From: Thermoplasmata archaeon
Lineage (GTDB): Archaea > Thermoplasmatota > Thermoplasmata > Thermoplasmatales > GCA-001856825
Assembly (NCBI GenBank): GCA_023256615.1
Contig: JAGDXO010000054.1
Coordinates: forward strand, 1-32,134
Reading direction: 5' to 3'
DNA length: 32,134 nt
The notes below the pieces were generated by a model that had not been told where the DNA came from, did not search any database, and was given only the letters and a program-made list of their open reading frames with translations. Positions 31,193 through 32,134 of this stretch are shown in pieces; the stretch's first letter is position 1, and the number at the start of each line of letters is the position of its first letter. A program made the position numbers and the translations under genes.

Positions 31193-31728
31193 GTTTCCTC
31201 TCCTTTCAATAACTGCACTATCTTATATGGAAGCAAAGTTCTATTTATCTGTGTGACCTCGAGATTCCTTATATCGTCCCTCTTCTTGACTTCTTGAAGC
31301 AATGGGTTTCTACCCTTTTTATGCAGTGTAATTATCATCATTCTGTCCATTTCCAGAACTTCCTTCACCAAATCTGTATATTGCTTGCTTTCCTGTTCAA
31401 CTTTGCCAATCTCGTCTATTACTATGATATTGGCATTATCCTTTGCCCATTTAACTGCAGGAATTGCAACCTGATCAAATGCCTTCAGGTCAACACCAAA
31501 TTTTCCAATTCTTATCCTTGAATTAATACTCTTATGAGCAAATATAATCGAATCCTTTGAGTGCCAATCTACCACCTTTAGGCCAGCTGGTTCTTTATCT
31601 TCAAATACCTTTTCCGTTATAATGCCCCCAATAACATTGCCTTCCTTTTCTAAAATTTCAATTGTTTTAAGAAGTGTCTGAGTTTTTCCCACACCTGGCA
31701 GTCCTGCAAGAGATACTTTAACCATCAT
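31189..31728 (-). CDS. Nucleoside-triphosphatase THEP1 family
   Basis: A 179-aa P-loop NTPase of the THEP1 family, which hydrolyses NTPs in vitro and whose cell role is unsettled. Walker A is GLPGVGKTQT (residues 9-18) and Walker B is NIIVIDEIGKVE, with the family's GGIITEKV and LHKKGRNPL segments. The start may be M1 or M2. It shares one base with the stop of the upstream MptD gene and 4 bp with Trm1. The operon link to a pterin enzyme and a tRNA methylase gives no clear hint to its substrate. Confidence 0.92.
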   Translation of the reverse strand: MMVKVSLAGLPGVGKTQTLLKTIEILEKEGNVIGGIITEKVFEDKEPAGLKVVDWHSKDSIIFAHKSINSRIRIGKFGVDLKAFDQVAIPAVKWAKDNANIIVIDEIGKVEQESKQYTDLVKEVLEMDRMMIITLHKKGRNPLLQEVKKRDDIRNLEVTQINRTLLPYKIVQLLKGEET

Positions 31729-32096
31729 TACTTTATCACCCTGAAGGTCATGAGTGGATAATCCATCTCCTCAACATAATGCATACTTCCTTCAACTCTA
31801 GACCCTTCGTAATTTATTGTAAGAGAGACATTGAGCATATCGCCTGTGAGTGTCTTGTATTTGTAAGAAGATTGATTCTTTCCAACCTTATTCCTATCTA
31901 TCTTAATATTTACTTCCTCTACAAAAGGCTGCACTTTTACTGCTCTCTCTATAGCCCTTTCAAGAAGGTCCACATTGCTTTCATTTATTGGTATGCCTGT
32001 GTATTGATGGTAAATGGAGCCCAATTTTATACCAGCCTCAAATATAGCCCTTTCCTGACTTGAACAAGAAAAATACTTAGAAGCCGGATCTTCCAT
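31728..32096 (-). CDS. mptD: Archaeal dihydroneopterin aldolase MptD
   Basis: A 122-aa protein of the archaea-specific dihydroneopterin aldolase family (MptD), which releases glycolaldehyde from dihydroneopterin to give the pterin used for tetrahydromethanopterin or related folates. The family pattern is clear: YFSCSSQERAIFEAGIKLGSIYHQYTG in the first third, AVKVQPFVEEVNIKI in the middle, and YKYKTLTGDMLNVSLTINY near the end. Length fits. A TATA-like AAATTAATATTG is centred about 26 bp before the ATG, so this is the leaderless first gene of the MptD-THEP1-Trm1 operon. Confidence 0.88.
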   Translation of the reverse strand: MEDPASKYFSCSSQERAIFEAGIKLGSIYHQYTGIPINESNVDLLERAIERAVKVQPFVEEVNIKIDRNKVGKNQSSYKYKTLTGDMLNVSLTINYEGSRVEGSMHYVEEMDYPLMTFRVIK

Positions 32097-32134
32097 TAAC
32101 CGTTATTAAGGCATCAATATTAATTTTTATTGTT

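Noticed and set aside
1-32134. Mobile element, integrase, CRISPR array or prophage
   Set aside because: No transposase, integrase, terminal inverted repeats or regularly spaced repeats were found; gene content and base use look chromosomal throughout.

Overview
The window reads as a chromosomal segment of an archaeon, most likely of the Thermoplasmatales or a close relative. The evidence is the archaeal lipid pair GGGP synthase and DGGGP synthase, an archaeal S13-S4-S11-RNA polymerase D cluster, SRP54, Sec61 beta, an archaeal initiator tRNA, Trm1, THEP1, archaeal MptD, and a full 2-oxoacid dehydrogenase complex of the kind known from Thermoplasma. The DNA is AT-rich. Many genes have a BRE/TATA-like element centred about 26 bp upstream of the start codon and no Shine-Dalgarno, which indicates leaderless mRNAs. 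Genes inside operons instead carry GGAGG/GAGGTGA-type sites. I see no mobile element, CRISPR array or rRNA, and no gene-free stretch over 300 bp. The longest gaps are 12458-12697, which holds an inverted repeat and the tRNA promoter, and 18838-19029, which holds two promoters and a small dyad.

Left part (1-8.7 kb, minus strand): a GNAT-acyl-CoA synthetase (NDP-forming) fusion, then a six-gene run transcribed leftward: lipA (lipoyl synthase), E1 alpha, E1 beta, E2, E3 and lipB (octanoyltransferase). This run makes a lipoylated 2-oxoacid dehydrogenase complex together with its own cofactor. A second, divergent LipB homologue lies far away at 25.9 kb.

Accessory part (8.8-13.7 kb): an acetamidase/formamidase-family protein, a helical repeat protein of unknown function, and then the most interesting site. 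At 11189-11243 a short leader folds, on inspection, like the crcB/fluoride riboswitch aptamer. It sits directly before two tiny overlapping ORFs (41 and about 69 aa) that resemble no known fluoride exporter, and its 3' pseudoknot strand can alternatively pair with the Shine-Dalgarno of the first ORF. A 286-aa orphan faces these ORFs. An initiator tRNA-Met then ends only 5 nt before the start codon of a polytopic membrane protein.

Middle part (13.7-22.1 kb): a two-subunit 2-oxoacid:ferredoxin oxidoreductase, a large STAND-like regulator with a worn-out P-loop and TPRs, Sec61 beta (55 aa, GTG start), a DUF488 protein, and an AmmeMemoRadiSam radical SAM enzyme. The DUF488 and radical SAM genes are divergent and share two near-identical 16-bp dyads. 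A nucleotidyltransferase overlapping a gamma-carbonic anhydrase-like gene follows.

Right part (22.1-32.1 kb): SRP54 and the S13-S4-S11-RpoD cluster (minus), the second LipB, lysine 6-transaminase and a TPR protein (plus), then the DGGGPS-GGGPS ether-lipid pair and an MptD-THEP1-Trm1 operon (minus).
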